This document shows, piece by piece, positions 28,201 to 40,200 of a stretch of DNA of 64,000 bases. The notes under the pieces were generated by a model. The model worked only from the letters and a program-made list of their open reading frames with translations, ran no database searches and was not told the DNA's origin. The stretch is from NCBI GenBank assembly GCA_037951165.1, contig JBBDHG010000052.1, positions 747,501 to 811,500 of the forward strand. The letters are read 5' to 3'. The stretch's first letter is position 1. Each line of letters begins with the position of its first letter. The stretch comes from Lophius americanus (Eukaryota > Chordata > Actinopteri > Lophiiformes > Lophiidae). The position numbers and the translations under genes are program-made.

Positions 28201-31200
28201 AGTGAGGAAATCGGTGGAAGATCGCTTAGAAAGAGAATAAATCTCATTTAGGAGTGGTGCTCAGAATCCATGCATAAACCTTAGAAACGCCGTCCGCCTC
28301 CAGTCGCACTAACAGATGTGTTAGTGCGACTTGTGTTTTTAAATTATATTAGAGCCACAATATTTATTTTCAGGCTGGTTTGCGGCCGTGGAAAGTAGAA
28401 ATTTAAGAAGAAACAGATATGCGAGTGGAGAAGTGAGAGACAGAGGGAGGCTGTGCATGCATGAGGGGGTGTGGACAGTCAAACGCCGGAGGGGATCAGC
28501 AGCGAAGCTGTGAGAGTGTTTGTGTAGGGGCAGTCAGTCGGGCTGCTGCTGCCTCACCATGGCTGTTCTCTCTGCCGATGTGCTACGCTGGCATGTGAGT
28601 CTTTATTCAACCTTTTGCTTGTGTTTCAATTCTAAAAAATACTTCTGAAAATGTGGAACGTATGCCATTCTCCATTTTGAGTGCAGGTCTAAAATGAATT
28701 AGACAAGCATTCTTTGCATCAGTAGAGAATTGCAGTGTGAGTCTGTGCACGGTAAGGAGCTTTAACCTCATGTGGGTGTCGATGCTGAGAATTACCCGGG
28801 GCTGCATGCCATGTCAAACGCACGTCCTGACACAGAGACGCAGATCAAGGCTAGAGAGAGTTCGGAAACGACACATCCTCGGAGGATGCGGCAAAAATGT
28901 TAAATGTTGATTAGTGGTGTGATAGACAGCTTTGGTTTGAGACGAATAAAAGTTGGGCCATCGCATCACTCTCTGAGGTCGGAGGTCACACCTCCTGTCT
29001 TCTGTCGCCCTGTCAGAAGACAGAAGACAGGAGAATCATGTTAAAAATCATGTCATATGTTTAACATGATTATGTTTGGTTTCAACATTATATCCTCCCT
29101 TTAACAAACTGAACCAAAAGCATTCCGGGTTAGAGTCCGGGATCAAGTTGCTGTGGTCACAGATGTTAATGTGTATAAAAGTGGTTACTATACACACTTT
29201 GAAGACTTATTTTTAGACTAAATAAATAAATAATGAAACTGCTTGTTTTAATCGTTTTGAGTTATTGCTTTTTTATTAAATTCTGTTCAACTGACAAATT
29301 AGGAGAATTACTTTTTCCTCTCAAAACAACTTAATGTTTATTACTACTCCATTTCCACCACTGTTTAAAATGCATACTTATTATTATTAAGTTGTTCTCA
29401 CTCTATTTGTTCACCATATTTAGATGTAGTTTTTAGTCCTCTGTAGTTTATTATAATTTTGAGCACATATCACACTTATCATATGTATGTTTTCAGTAGA
29501 CATGTTAATGTAGTAAGTTTAATGAGGACAAAATAATTATGCCCATAAATAAGGCTAGCATCTGGGTTATTAGCTGGTTGATCCACATTTGATCATGTCA
29601 AAATTTAAAACATGGCCAAACTCAGGGACCATTCACTCAACTTAAAACCGTAACCTTCTAGCGTTTGGTTCACCCTGCCGTTTGGGCCTGAAAACACAAA
29701 CTTTTAAAAACAGGCTACTATGAGCATAAGTGGCCTGTTGTTATTCTGTGGTGTGGATTTTGGAAAGATTTACTGCCACCTACTGCACTGGCATGCACGC
29801 TACATCTTTTACAATTACTTTTTTGCATCCTTGTGAAAATTTTCCTTGATGCCATATGAACTTTTTTTTACCACAAAGTAAAAACATTGAATTCATGGAA
29901 TTGGAATTTTTTTAATTAAAGGAAACTAACTGTGAAGTGAGAAGTACAAATACTTAATTTCTGTACTTAAGTGGAGTTCTCATGGATCTGTACTTTCCTT
30001 GATTATTTATTTGTCTTACAATCTTTTTTAACATTCACTCCGTACATTTACATAGAAGAATCTGTACTTTTTTCTGTTAATAATTTAAAAACAGACTCAT
30101 TACTCTACTTGATTTTTATTTTGATTCATTGTGTTTTTGGAAGATTTCAACAAAATTTGTTGAAAAGAAAACATAAGCAGAGAAGGCCAGTTAGAAGTTT
30201 GAATGCTAGACTTTTCCGACAGACTGTTTCAATATATATTTTTACGTTTAAGTTTTGCACTCGCACCTTTTACCTTTTTACTTTACTTTCAAGCTTTTTT
30301 TTTCTTTTATACTACTGCTTTTACTTTAAAGCTATGTCTTTTTTGCTTTTATACTTTGAGTACATTCCAGAGTCTTTCCTTTTTCACTTACACTTGAATT
30401 TAGAAAGTGTGGACTTTGGCCATCTCTGCCATTAAATTCCCCTCAATTGTATTTGCAATCTATCTAAGATTAGGGTTAGTGTTCCCCTTCTTAACTCAGG
30501 ATTGAGTAGAACTACACTGCAGTCTATTGGACTGCACTGGACTACTGGAGAGGAGAGAGAGGGAAGGAGAGCTCATTATCCTGAAAGTCTGTTGGATGAA
30601 GTTCGGTCTGGAGGCGGAGGCCCGGAGGCTCCAGGATCTCCTCCCAGATTGCAGGGGGCTGAAGAGGCTATTTAAGTGATTGGTTTGGGTCATGGGTACA
30701 AAAACAGGCCGTGCTTTCACAACAGAGAGCCATTTTGATAATTACAACATGTACTGAGATAAATTCATTAGTATTCTTATCTTGCAAACATACATTTAAT
30801 TAAGCGGTGACATTGAGTCTGGTGAGAATAGTATTTTTGGAGTGATATTGTATCAAGAGGGAGGGAGGAGGACATTTTTGAATTACTTTTTATTAAAGGA
30901 TACAAACAAATGAGCGGTACACGGTTATATATTTAATCACATTATAATTACCAGTGTTTGAATTTAACACCATACAGTTTTGGAACCAGTGGCTCTCAAG
31001 ACAGTTTTTAATAATATTCCCTTTTTGATTAATTTTCTTCAGGAATTCAATATTAAATATTTAATCCAGTTTCCAGTTTTCAATTTACAATTTTGCTTAT
31101 TGCAAAATTATATTTTTAGGTAGTATGCTTGACTGATATTTAATATATTACATATTTTTACACTTCTATCTGACATTAGAAAAATCTCACGTACTTTGTA

Positions 31201-34200
31201 CTAATTACCCCTAGGGGCACACACAGCCCCTTAGATTGAGACCATTACACTGCATCTTAGTCAATCCATGTTATGAACTTATTGTGTACTTTTGTTAGTA
31301 AAATCTGAATTTAATTGCAAAAAATATCAAAAAAGGTCAATGTTAAAGGTTCTTTAATGCCAGTCTTGCTTTGGACTTCTGTCATTTCCCTATGCTTTTT
31401 CACTGATTGTTGCGTAGACCGGCGTGCGTCAGACATCAGTCCTGCTCTCGAATCCTTGCAGAAAATTACATAAAAGTTTTTGTATTTCATCTGTTTTTTT
31501 TTCCTCAAATTGTTTTGGACAGCACTTTTAATCTCGTACGTCTATATATCCTTCTTTTTTTTTTACTTCAGTACTTGCTTGTAAAGAACGGAAAACGGCA
31601 TAAAAACTTTTGATTGTACAAATATTGATTGTTTGCCATCATTCCTAGTACAATAGTTTATAATGCATAAACGGTGCCTTCAACACCAAATATGGCTCAA
31701 ATGTGTCAAATTGTGTGATTAGATACAAGGTCAATGCACAGCTGCTTTACGACACGTCTGATGGGAATGTTGGAATTTAGCATCTGAACGCGACATTATA
31801 GACATTTTTAAATGACTTCAAAATGATAAAAAAAAAAATTAAATGCTTGTAAGTTTGGAAGTACACTGTGTTACCTGCAGGACGATGTTACCTGATGCAC
31901 TTCTTCCACTGAGTCAGCTTGTTTGCCTCAAGTCTGCGATCCTCCTACATCTCTGCTTTCACGCACCTTTTTATTGTAGGACCAGCGATGACTCTGGATC
32001 AGTGACTTTACAACCTGTTCAGATGTGCTGCTGGCTGTTGTGTTGGGCATCACAGTTTGAACTTCACTTCAAATCCATTCTAGAGATATAAAGTGGCAAT
32101 ACTTCAATCAGGACAGATTGACAAAGAAGACAAGGTGATAATTCTAACGGATGATAAGTGATCCGTCCATTAGAAAGTCTTTGGTGCTAAGCAACTGAGC
32201 TTGTCTGAAAGATGAGAATAATGAAGTGGGATGTGCCGTAATGGTGGCCCGAGTGTACAAGGAGATAATCTTCCTGATTGAACATTCACTAGAACTTCAT
32301 TAAAACAATAAGATAATTTACACATATGAAGTGTAATACGGGTAAATTTAAAGGATTATTTTCACAACGCCTCTGTATCCTCAGTCCTTCATTCCTCTTG
32401 AGGAAAATGACTTCCAGACAGAAGTATAAAAGCGAGAAAGTGCAAATTCCTTCAAAGAAATGGCACAGCTCTATTTGGTCTCCGTGAGAAACCATAGCAG
32501 ACCAAGCCATGGGTCAGAATACAGATAATGATGTAGACTATAGACATTCTTGCCCTAAATTGCAACCTGAGGTAAAAGCCAGAGGCATGTTAACTCCCTG
32601 GAGGAAGCAGTGCTTCGCCAAACACACGAGCTGCCCTGAAATAGCAAACAATCTGCGGAGTTGACGCCCCATTTGTTCTCTGTCAGAATGATATAGTCGC
32701 CGAGAAACTGGAGAATAACAACCTCAGACATGTTATATTTTAGTGAAAGCAGATTGTTTTTTTAACTCCATCTGTCTTTCTGTCTCTTTAGGCTCGTATT
32801 GAGGAGCTGGAGGAGGAGCTGGAAGCAGAGCGGGCCATGAGGGCCAAGGTAAGGTGCTGTATAATATCTCAAACCTGTGTGATATGGAAGTTTCAAGCAG
32901 CTCTAGAATCAGCTTGGTTCTGCTGTAACATTCAAACCTGCTGACATCTGTGTATTAAGAGAAAATTAAACGAGCGAGTCAGTGGGGTAAATGTGTCGGT
33001 GCTGTGCCTCTGGTCACCCCAAACTATCTGCACCTGTGATAATAAACTGGAGGAGGAAGAACCTTGTGTTTCTGATTAACATACATGGCAACCCCAGAGG
33101 CGTCAGGGTACCCCATCATCCTTTCTCCTCCTTCTTTCTTTCTTGCGTCCCCAACAAACATTAGTTTCTGTTTCTGTTCCCCACACCTTCTCCCTCAAGC
33201 AAAGGCAAGGACTTTTTCTGCCGTAGTCAAATTTCCAGGATTTCTTCATGTGATGAAAATGGATATGGACTGGAGCTTCTGGTCGTATTATACCATACAT
33301 TAAATTGTGGGACTTTAAATAACCTCTTGGATTAACTTTGTCTCTGTCAGACATGGGTAGACGCAGAGACTGGGATTGAGTTGCCAATAGGAAAATGTTG
33401 AAAATCAGAATAGTTTGTTCTTAATCATGTTCATAACCAACCAAACAGACAAACTCACAGTAGCAAAAACATAACTTCCTTCCTTGGCAGAGGTAATAAG
33501 CCCCACAGAAACAGACATTTACATTGGACACATTTATTCTGACAAAGCTACCACCCAATTCACTGCCAGTTAAGCAAACAACACAGTCCACCACCTATTA
33601 TATTCTGTTGTTACATAAAGTTCAGGATGTTGGCGTCGCAGACAGTGGATTCATATATGACAATAACGACTCATTATCTGTGTGAGGACTTTAGAACACT
33701 AGGTGGGTTTACATGGGACACTTTTCTCCTTTCCGAATGAAACGTTTGCAAATTGCAATGACGATTCCTGTAAATTCCTTAAAACAGATGCTGAAAAAGT
33801 TTTCCTCTAGGAAACCAAAATGTACACCAGAATATATGGTATTCTAATTCAAAGCATGTTATACATGTTTGAACTCGCAACAATTTTGTATCGGGGCTTA
33901 CTTTTTGTGATAACATCACATGGGTGCCACCCTTTTTACTTTGGAGCATTGATACCAGCCGCTATCTGGCCATTCTTTTTCATATATGGATCGAGAATAT
34001 TTGAGCCTTCAGTGTTAAAAGCACATGTCTGGTTCATAAAAAGATAATCTACTCAGGTGGGCACTTTAGGTGCTTGTTGTTTCAAACGAGACCCTCTTAA
34101 AGCAAGTGTGTATTTAAGCCCAGAAACTGGCCGCCCCTCTCAAGATCTGACTGCAGGTTCCATTTTGCAGAAATGTAATGGCACATATTTCCCCCTTTTG

Positions 34201-37200
34201 TTGAATAGAGTGACAGTGGGCCTGAGGGCGTGTTTTGCACACTCTACCCACTCTGGGTGGTATTCCCAATGGTGCTAACTTGGTCCCCCCCCCCCCCCCC
34301 CCCCCCCCGAAGCCACAGAGCGGTGAAAGAGGCAGGCAGAGACATGCAAGTCTTTATCTCTTCCACAGCCCGCGTCTTCAGGGGAGCTCAAACACGACAT
34401 ACCTCCGCCGCAGACAGACTCGCTATTGTTTGAATCTGCTCCTCAGGTCGTACAGCAGAGATATCACCACAAGATAGAATGCCATCCGTTTTACACACAC
34501 TGCTTGTGTTCAGTGGCGAAATACACAAAAAAAAACCTAAAACCATTCAATCTTTATGTAATAATAACGAAAGATACAGATATGGTATTAATATATCAGA
34601 ATTTTATACTGGCATGACATGATGTAACAAACAATCTCCAATGAAACCCAAACGAAAGGACCTTTAAAGATGGACTCATGAATAGGTATTTGCACAATGG
34701 GTCACATGACTCTAGCTGTGTTAAATGTCATGGAAATATTTGTGAAAATAAATTCCATACTTTTTCCTTAATCCTGCTGACATCCAACCATTTAACCTGA
34801 AATGCATGCAACATCAACATCATTGGCGGAGGGACCCAAAGTCCCCGCCCTCCGTTTCCCTTAGCAGAGAGGCTTACATGCAACCACCAAAGTTCCTGAG
34901 GAAAGTCTCACACATGTTTTAGCGGCCATAAAGGTGAGAATCACATGACTGGTTTCTTCAATTTTCATGTCAGCTGGCTTACATCCATCAGTTCTTTCTT
35001 TTCTTTCCTTCCTTCATTCATTCATTAGTAGATATAGATACTTTAATGATCCAGATGTAAGTGTTGAGTACAATCAGATCTTAAACAGATTGACACACAC
35101 AAAAGCACCAATATACATTATTTAAAGCATTCCGATTTTGTAAATCAAAATCCAATAAAACAGCAATTGTACTGATTTAAAAATGCAATACATTATTGGT
35201 ATATAGAGTATAGTTTATATTATGCACAGTACAATTCTCTTACAACTTGTAGTTATCATCCTAGGTAAGAGTTCATAGATAGAAATACACTATTGTGCAA
35301 AGGACGGACATTAGTGTTGTTTCAAGCCGTGCGCGGAGCTCCAAGGTGAACAGTGCATCGAAAGCTGTGCTATAAACCTATTAGGACAGTTTTACTGATA
35401 GAATGCTGACGGTTCATCCAATATTCTTTCATTTAGAACCCCTGAAAACCTTGGAAAAACGGTACAATTAATGCAAACATATCTTAAGGCAAAAACAATA
35501 AAAGAAGACATTGTGGATCAGTTAGAGGCAGCGGTAAATTATGCTCACAATAAATCTGATTAAGTGGGCAGTATAGCACAAAAGTGAAAACTATTGAAAA
35601 GCAAACAATTAAAAACTATGACAGTTATAATAATCTATTAAAAACTTGGGAATGTCTCTGTAGTATCAACCCTCTGACTGAGGTCAGGCTAGTCTTAGTA
35701 AACCTAAACCTTTTTTATATGCATTAAATTATGTTCAACCTGACAACGTTTGGAATCATTTTTGTAGCAAAACGTCACCTCTACGACCTTTTTGTTATTT
35801 CATAAACTGGACAGGGGCAAATACACACCAACTTAAAAAAACACATGCAAATATACAAAACACAAGCCAATAAAGAAAAGATCTTCATCAATTTGACAAC
35901 ACATGAGCATTGCAAAAGCCACAACATTGTAAGAAAGACTATCTGCAAGAGCCACAACACAACGGAAGCATTTATTATCAACACTTTAAAGTAATGATGC
36001 ACTTTTTTATCACTTCATTTAGAGAATAGAACAGATATGATCCCCAAAATCACATGATATTTTGTTAGCTCGCTTAACCTCCTGGTTATGTGGTCATGTG
36101 ACTAAGAGTAAAATGTTAGTTCAAATAGTGAAAAAGAGGAAATACAATTAATTATTACCCTAACATGCAGAGTGCACAAAGCTAGAGTAAACAAGATGTA
36201 TTATACTTGTTTAAGAAAACTCTTGACCACCATCATGCATACTGACTTAAGGTGTCACCATGGCAACTTGTACAAAACAGTCCGAACATCCCATACAAAG
36301 CTATTTACTTTTAGCTTTGGATACTACGCATTTTATTTGTTGTTTTCATTATCTCGATTAAGATTTAATTCTGAGTCACATGACTTCATGGCCCGGAAAT
36401 TAAGCAAAACTAACAACAACCGGCATTAGCTGACCAGAACCAGAGAGAGGCTGTGCCTCGTCACTGAGCTTAATTCCCTGAGCAGCCTACACAGACCCTA
36501 CCAGCCACTCAGCGATCTCATGAGCTTGGTCTTCATGTTTACTTCCTATGAAGGTTTCATATGCTGTTGCTTTCTATTGTGCTAAATAATAAGTATAATC
36601 CTCCATTTGTCAAAATACACAAACCTTTCTTAATACTGTTAGAACATGGCAGTATTGCACAGTGACCTACATGGAAGAGGGCCTTTCCCCTCTGAGATAT
36701 TGAGGGCTTTTTGTAAGCTGACATTTATTTTAAGTTCATTATACACAAACAAAAATATAGGCATGAATAAAGATTCCCCTTTATTTTACAAACTGCACCT
36801 TTAATGGAGATACACTGAAAATCCTGCAGCAGGCGACTCGTAGGGGCCTCTGACCCTCTCTCAGTGGATGGGAGTGGTTTGGTGTTGGCTGCTGCTGATC
36901 TAAAGGAGGTGTTGACTCAGTCAGTTGTGCTGAGGAGAGCCATGAAGGGGCTCAGATTTGAGAGTGGGGGGTCCCCAGTGAGGATCATCTGTTTTCCCTT
37001 GTTCTGCTGAGGTGTGCTGATGGATGAGGCTCATGACTACTATCAGGGGGGCCCAAGACTCCAGCTTTTACAGACCAGGCTGCCCATCTACGCCTCTAAA
37101 GCAGCTGTTAAAAACAACAGAGCTTTTAACCCAGTGCTGGCTGTTTGTGTGTGTGATAGACCACCTTTAAAAGCCCCCCCATGTGTCTGAGCGTGAGAAA

Positions 37201-40200
37201 ACTCTCAGAGACCACTTTACTGACGAAAAAAACAAAAAGTATCTGTGAGGCTGGTTTGCACGCATTTGTTTTGCAGTTCCATGCAGCACGTGAATTCTAT
37301 ATTTCTTATAATGACACAATACCAGATGTTCACGATCGTATGTCAAAGCTGCTGATAAGTCATGATTCTGTGTTTCGTCATTCAGGTTCTTTTCTTCCAC
37401 AAGAGTATAATGTTCATCAGGCAGTAAAACCTTAACTTCATCCATTCAAATGTTTTTGGTTCATCGCTATATTGACAAAATATTAAAATTAGAGGTAATT
37501 TAGTTTTTATAAATTAGTAAGACCAAGGAGTGTCAGTCATCTGTTGGGTCTGATCATATGAGGTGATCTTGATCTGAGCACCACCGATTATCCAGGGAAC
37601 TGAATATTTAGATTATAATTCGGGTAAAAAATATAATTTTGTTCCCTGTTTTTTGTTACTATATTTATGAAAGAAATTACAATCTCCCTGTGGTGCAAAA
37701 CAAGAAATATCAATATTTACCAATAAAAAATTAAAAAAGAATAATCCCTAAAGTTTAACAATGTATCACTGCAGTAGTAAATAGTCAATATTAAAGCTGA
37801 TGTTATTTCATTGATATCAATCTAATTTCGTCTTAGTCATGGAAAAAGGCTGTTGACAAACTTAATCTAACAAAAGGAACTCTAATATTGCATCTATAGC
37901 ACTTTTGTTGAATATCCTATTAATGCTGCCCAACATTGGACAAAGCTAGACAAACTGTCTCTGTAAAGAAAAGTTCAGTCACGTGTGTTTCGGTAAAACC
38001 AGAAGCAGCCTGGCTTGATGTCCAGCAGTGAGTAGGACTCCGTAAATCTTACACAGAGACCAGAGGCTCTGCAATAATAATAATAATAGTAATATCAGAC
38101 TGTGACAGCAGCTAAACCCGGCGTTGCTTTAACTGGATGGCAGCAAGTCTCCTGTTGTGAACCACCGGAATGATCACTGCCTGTTGTCAGCTGCCAATCA
38201 AACAGATTGTTAGATATCCTGTTCAAGAAGAAGCCATCTCCCAGAATGTTAATACAGTTGAGGCATTCATCAAGACATTCATTGTTTCTGTCTTCTAATA
38301 AAGTGCTCAAAGAGCACAGAAAAAGCTCCCTCAAGAAGATGCAGTAAATCTAAAGAAATCAAAACAACTGCAGGCCTCAATCGCCTCTAAATAGGGTCAG
38401 AGGCCAAAGACACTGGGCTAAAATGGTTTCATGGAAAACTGTTGAGGAGAACGCCACCGCTGGCCCAGAACAGCATCAGGGTTCGTCTGAAGTTGGCCAT
38501 AATATACATTAAGGGCTATCAGAGCTTTTAACCATAATAGCAATAATACTAATATCTATATACTGTTAGAAAGTCCTTAATAGAAAAAGATAAAACTGAA
38601 TTATACAAGTCCTCGAGTTAAATCTCAATAACACCTGGGTCATGCAGGAAGACAATAATCCCAAGCTGAAGAGGAAGTCCACCTCTGAATGGATCAAAAT
38701 TAATTAAATTGAATTTCTGGAGTGGCCCTGTCAAGGTCTGAACCTGAACTCCATCCAAATGCTGTGGTGGGACCCAAAAAGATCAGTTCATGAAACCCTC
38801 CAATCTGGCTGAACTGAAGCAGTTCTAGAAAGAAGAGTGGGCCAAACTTCCACCAACGTGATGTTGTAGTTTTACATCCATTGTTTGAGAGTAGCTTGAA
38901 TCTGTCCCTTTGTTGCAGGTGGAGAAGCAAAGAGCGGACCTAACCAGAGAACTGGATGATCTAACGGACCGCCTCGAGGAAGCAGGAGGGGTCACGGCCT
39001 CTCAGGTAATCTAAGTCTACGAGAAACACAAGTTAGTTTGTTCCTTCATGCTTTTATGGCTGTATGAGCTTTGTGTGATTACTGCATATCAGGTCAGATC
39101 CGTCTGACCTGATATGATTTATAAACATTATCCTTCAAGTGTCTTTCGACAATTTGCTGCAGTTTGGCGAGCATACACCAACACCGCTGACTTTAATACT
39201 GACCCTTGCCATTTGTGTGACGAGCAGATGGAGCTGAACAAGAAGCGCGAGGCTGAGCTGCAGCGTCTGAGGCGAGAGCTGGAGGAGTCCTCTGTCCAGT
39301 CGGAGGCACTGGCTGCGTCGCTAAGGAAACGGCACAGTGATACCATGGAGGAGCTGAGCGAGCAGTATGAGGTTCTGCAGCGTGCGCGGGCCAAACTGGA
39401 GAAGGAGAAGCAGAAGTTGAGGATGGAGGTGGATGAGCTGGCTGCTTCTTTGGATGGTATGCAGAAGGCAAAGGTGAGGTGATGAGGGGTTGAGAGGATG
39501 AGGTCAAACGAACTGAGATTCACAAGAAGACATGCTTATCGTCGTGCTGGTGCGTTCATGTCGTGCTGCAGACGTCCTACGAAAGCCAAGTGAAGAAGCT
39601 GGAGGAGCAGCTGTCAGACGCCAACAGGAGAGGAGATGACCTCCAGAGGACCCTGACCGAGGTCAATGTAGCCAAGAACAGACTGACAGGTACCGTCCAC
39701 CTGAAACGTTCTTTGCTTTGTTTATGAGTTTGATTTAATCAATTAATTAATTCATTTTTCTTCACGATCCATGCATTGTACAAAACTAAAAAAATTAAAT
39801 TAAAATTTAAGGAAAATGTGAGAAAATTGAGAAATGGTTCACAATGTAAGGAAGAAAGTAAAATAAATCTGGGATATGCCCATTATTCTGCCCCATTCAT
39901 GAATAAAAGCAATAAAATAAAAATAAATAATAACAACAGAATGAAATAAATGAAAAATAAATAGTATTAAATTGACAATGGAAATAAAAAAACTTTACTC
40001 ACCTGTGCCTCGACTTCCAGACGGCCAGATGGGCCCCAACCTTAGATCCTTAGGTTGGGGCCCAATGACCAAGAACCAGAATGACCACAGACCCAGGTCA
40101 TAAGGGTTCAGCAGGTCGGTTGATAGGCTTGGAGCCAGATCCAGAAGGTCTTTAAAAATAATGAAAACTAACAGAGTCAGGATAAGAGTGATGTGATGTC

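Larger units (their letters stand above)
16808..28558 (+). other. Large repeat-filled part of intron 5
   Basis: Myosin homology runs without a gap from exon 5 to the exon at 32792, so no constitutive exon is missing from this stretch. It contains Tc1-like remnants, an hAT-like fragment, a minisatellite, a large fold-back element with a SINE, and, at its right end, a candidate internal promoter. Parts such as 17460-18980 and 22840-24380 are unassigned. Confidence 0.6.
32849..38918 (+). other. Intron (6.1 kb)
   Basis: No missing exon. Holds a run of 24 C residues (34285-34308), a piece at 33700-33770 that resembles 59617-59690 (TTTACATGGGACAC), a GC-richer unassigned block at 36836-37165, and a Tc1-like remnant next to the right-hand acceptor. 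Confidence 0.55.

Noticed and set aside
39128..39523. Reverse-strand frames opposite a myosin exon
   Set aside because: Antisense shadows caused by the GAG/CTG-rich coiled-coil codons.
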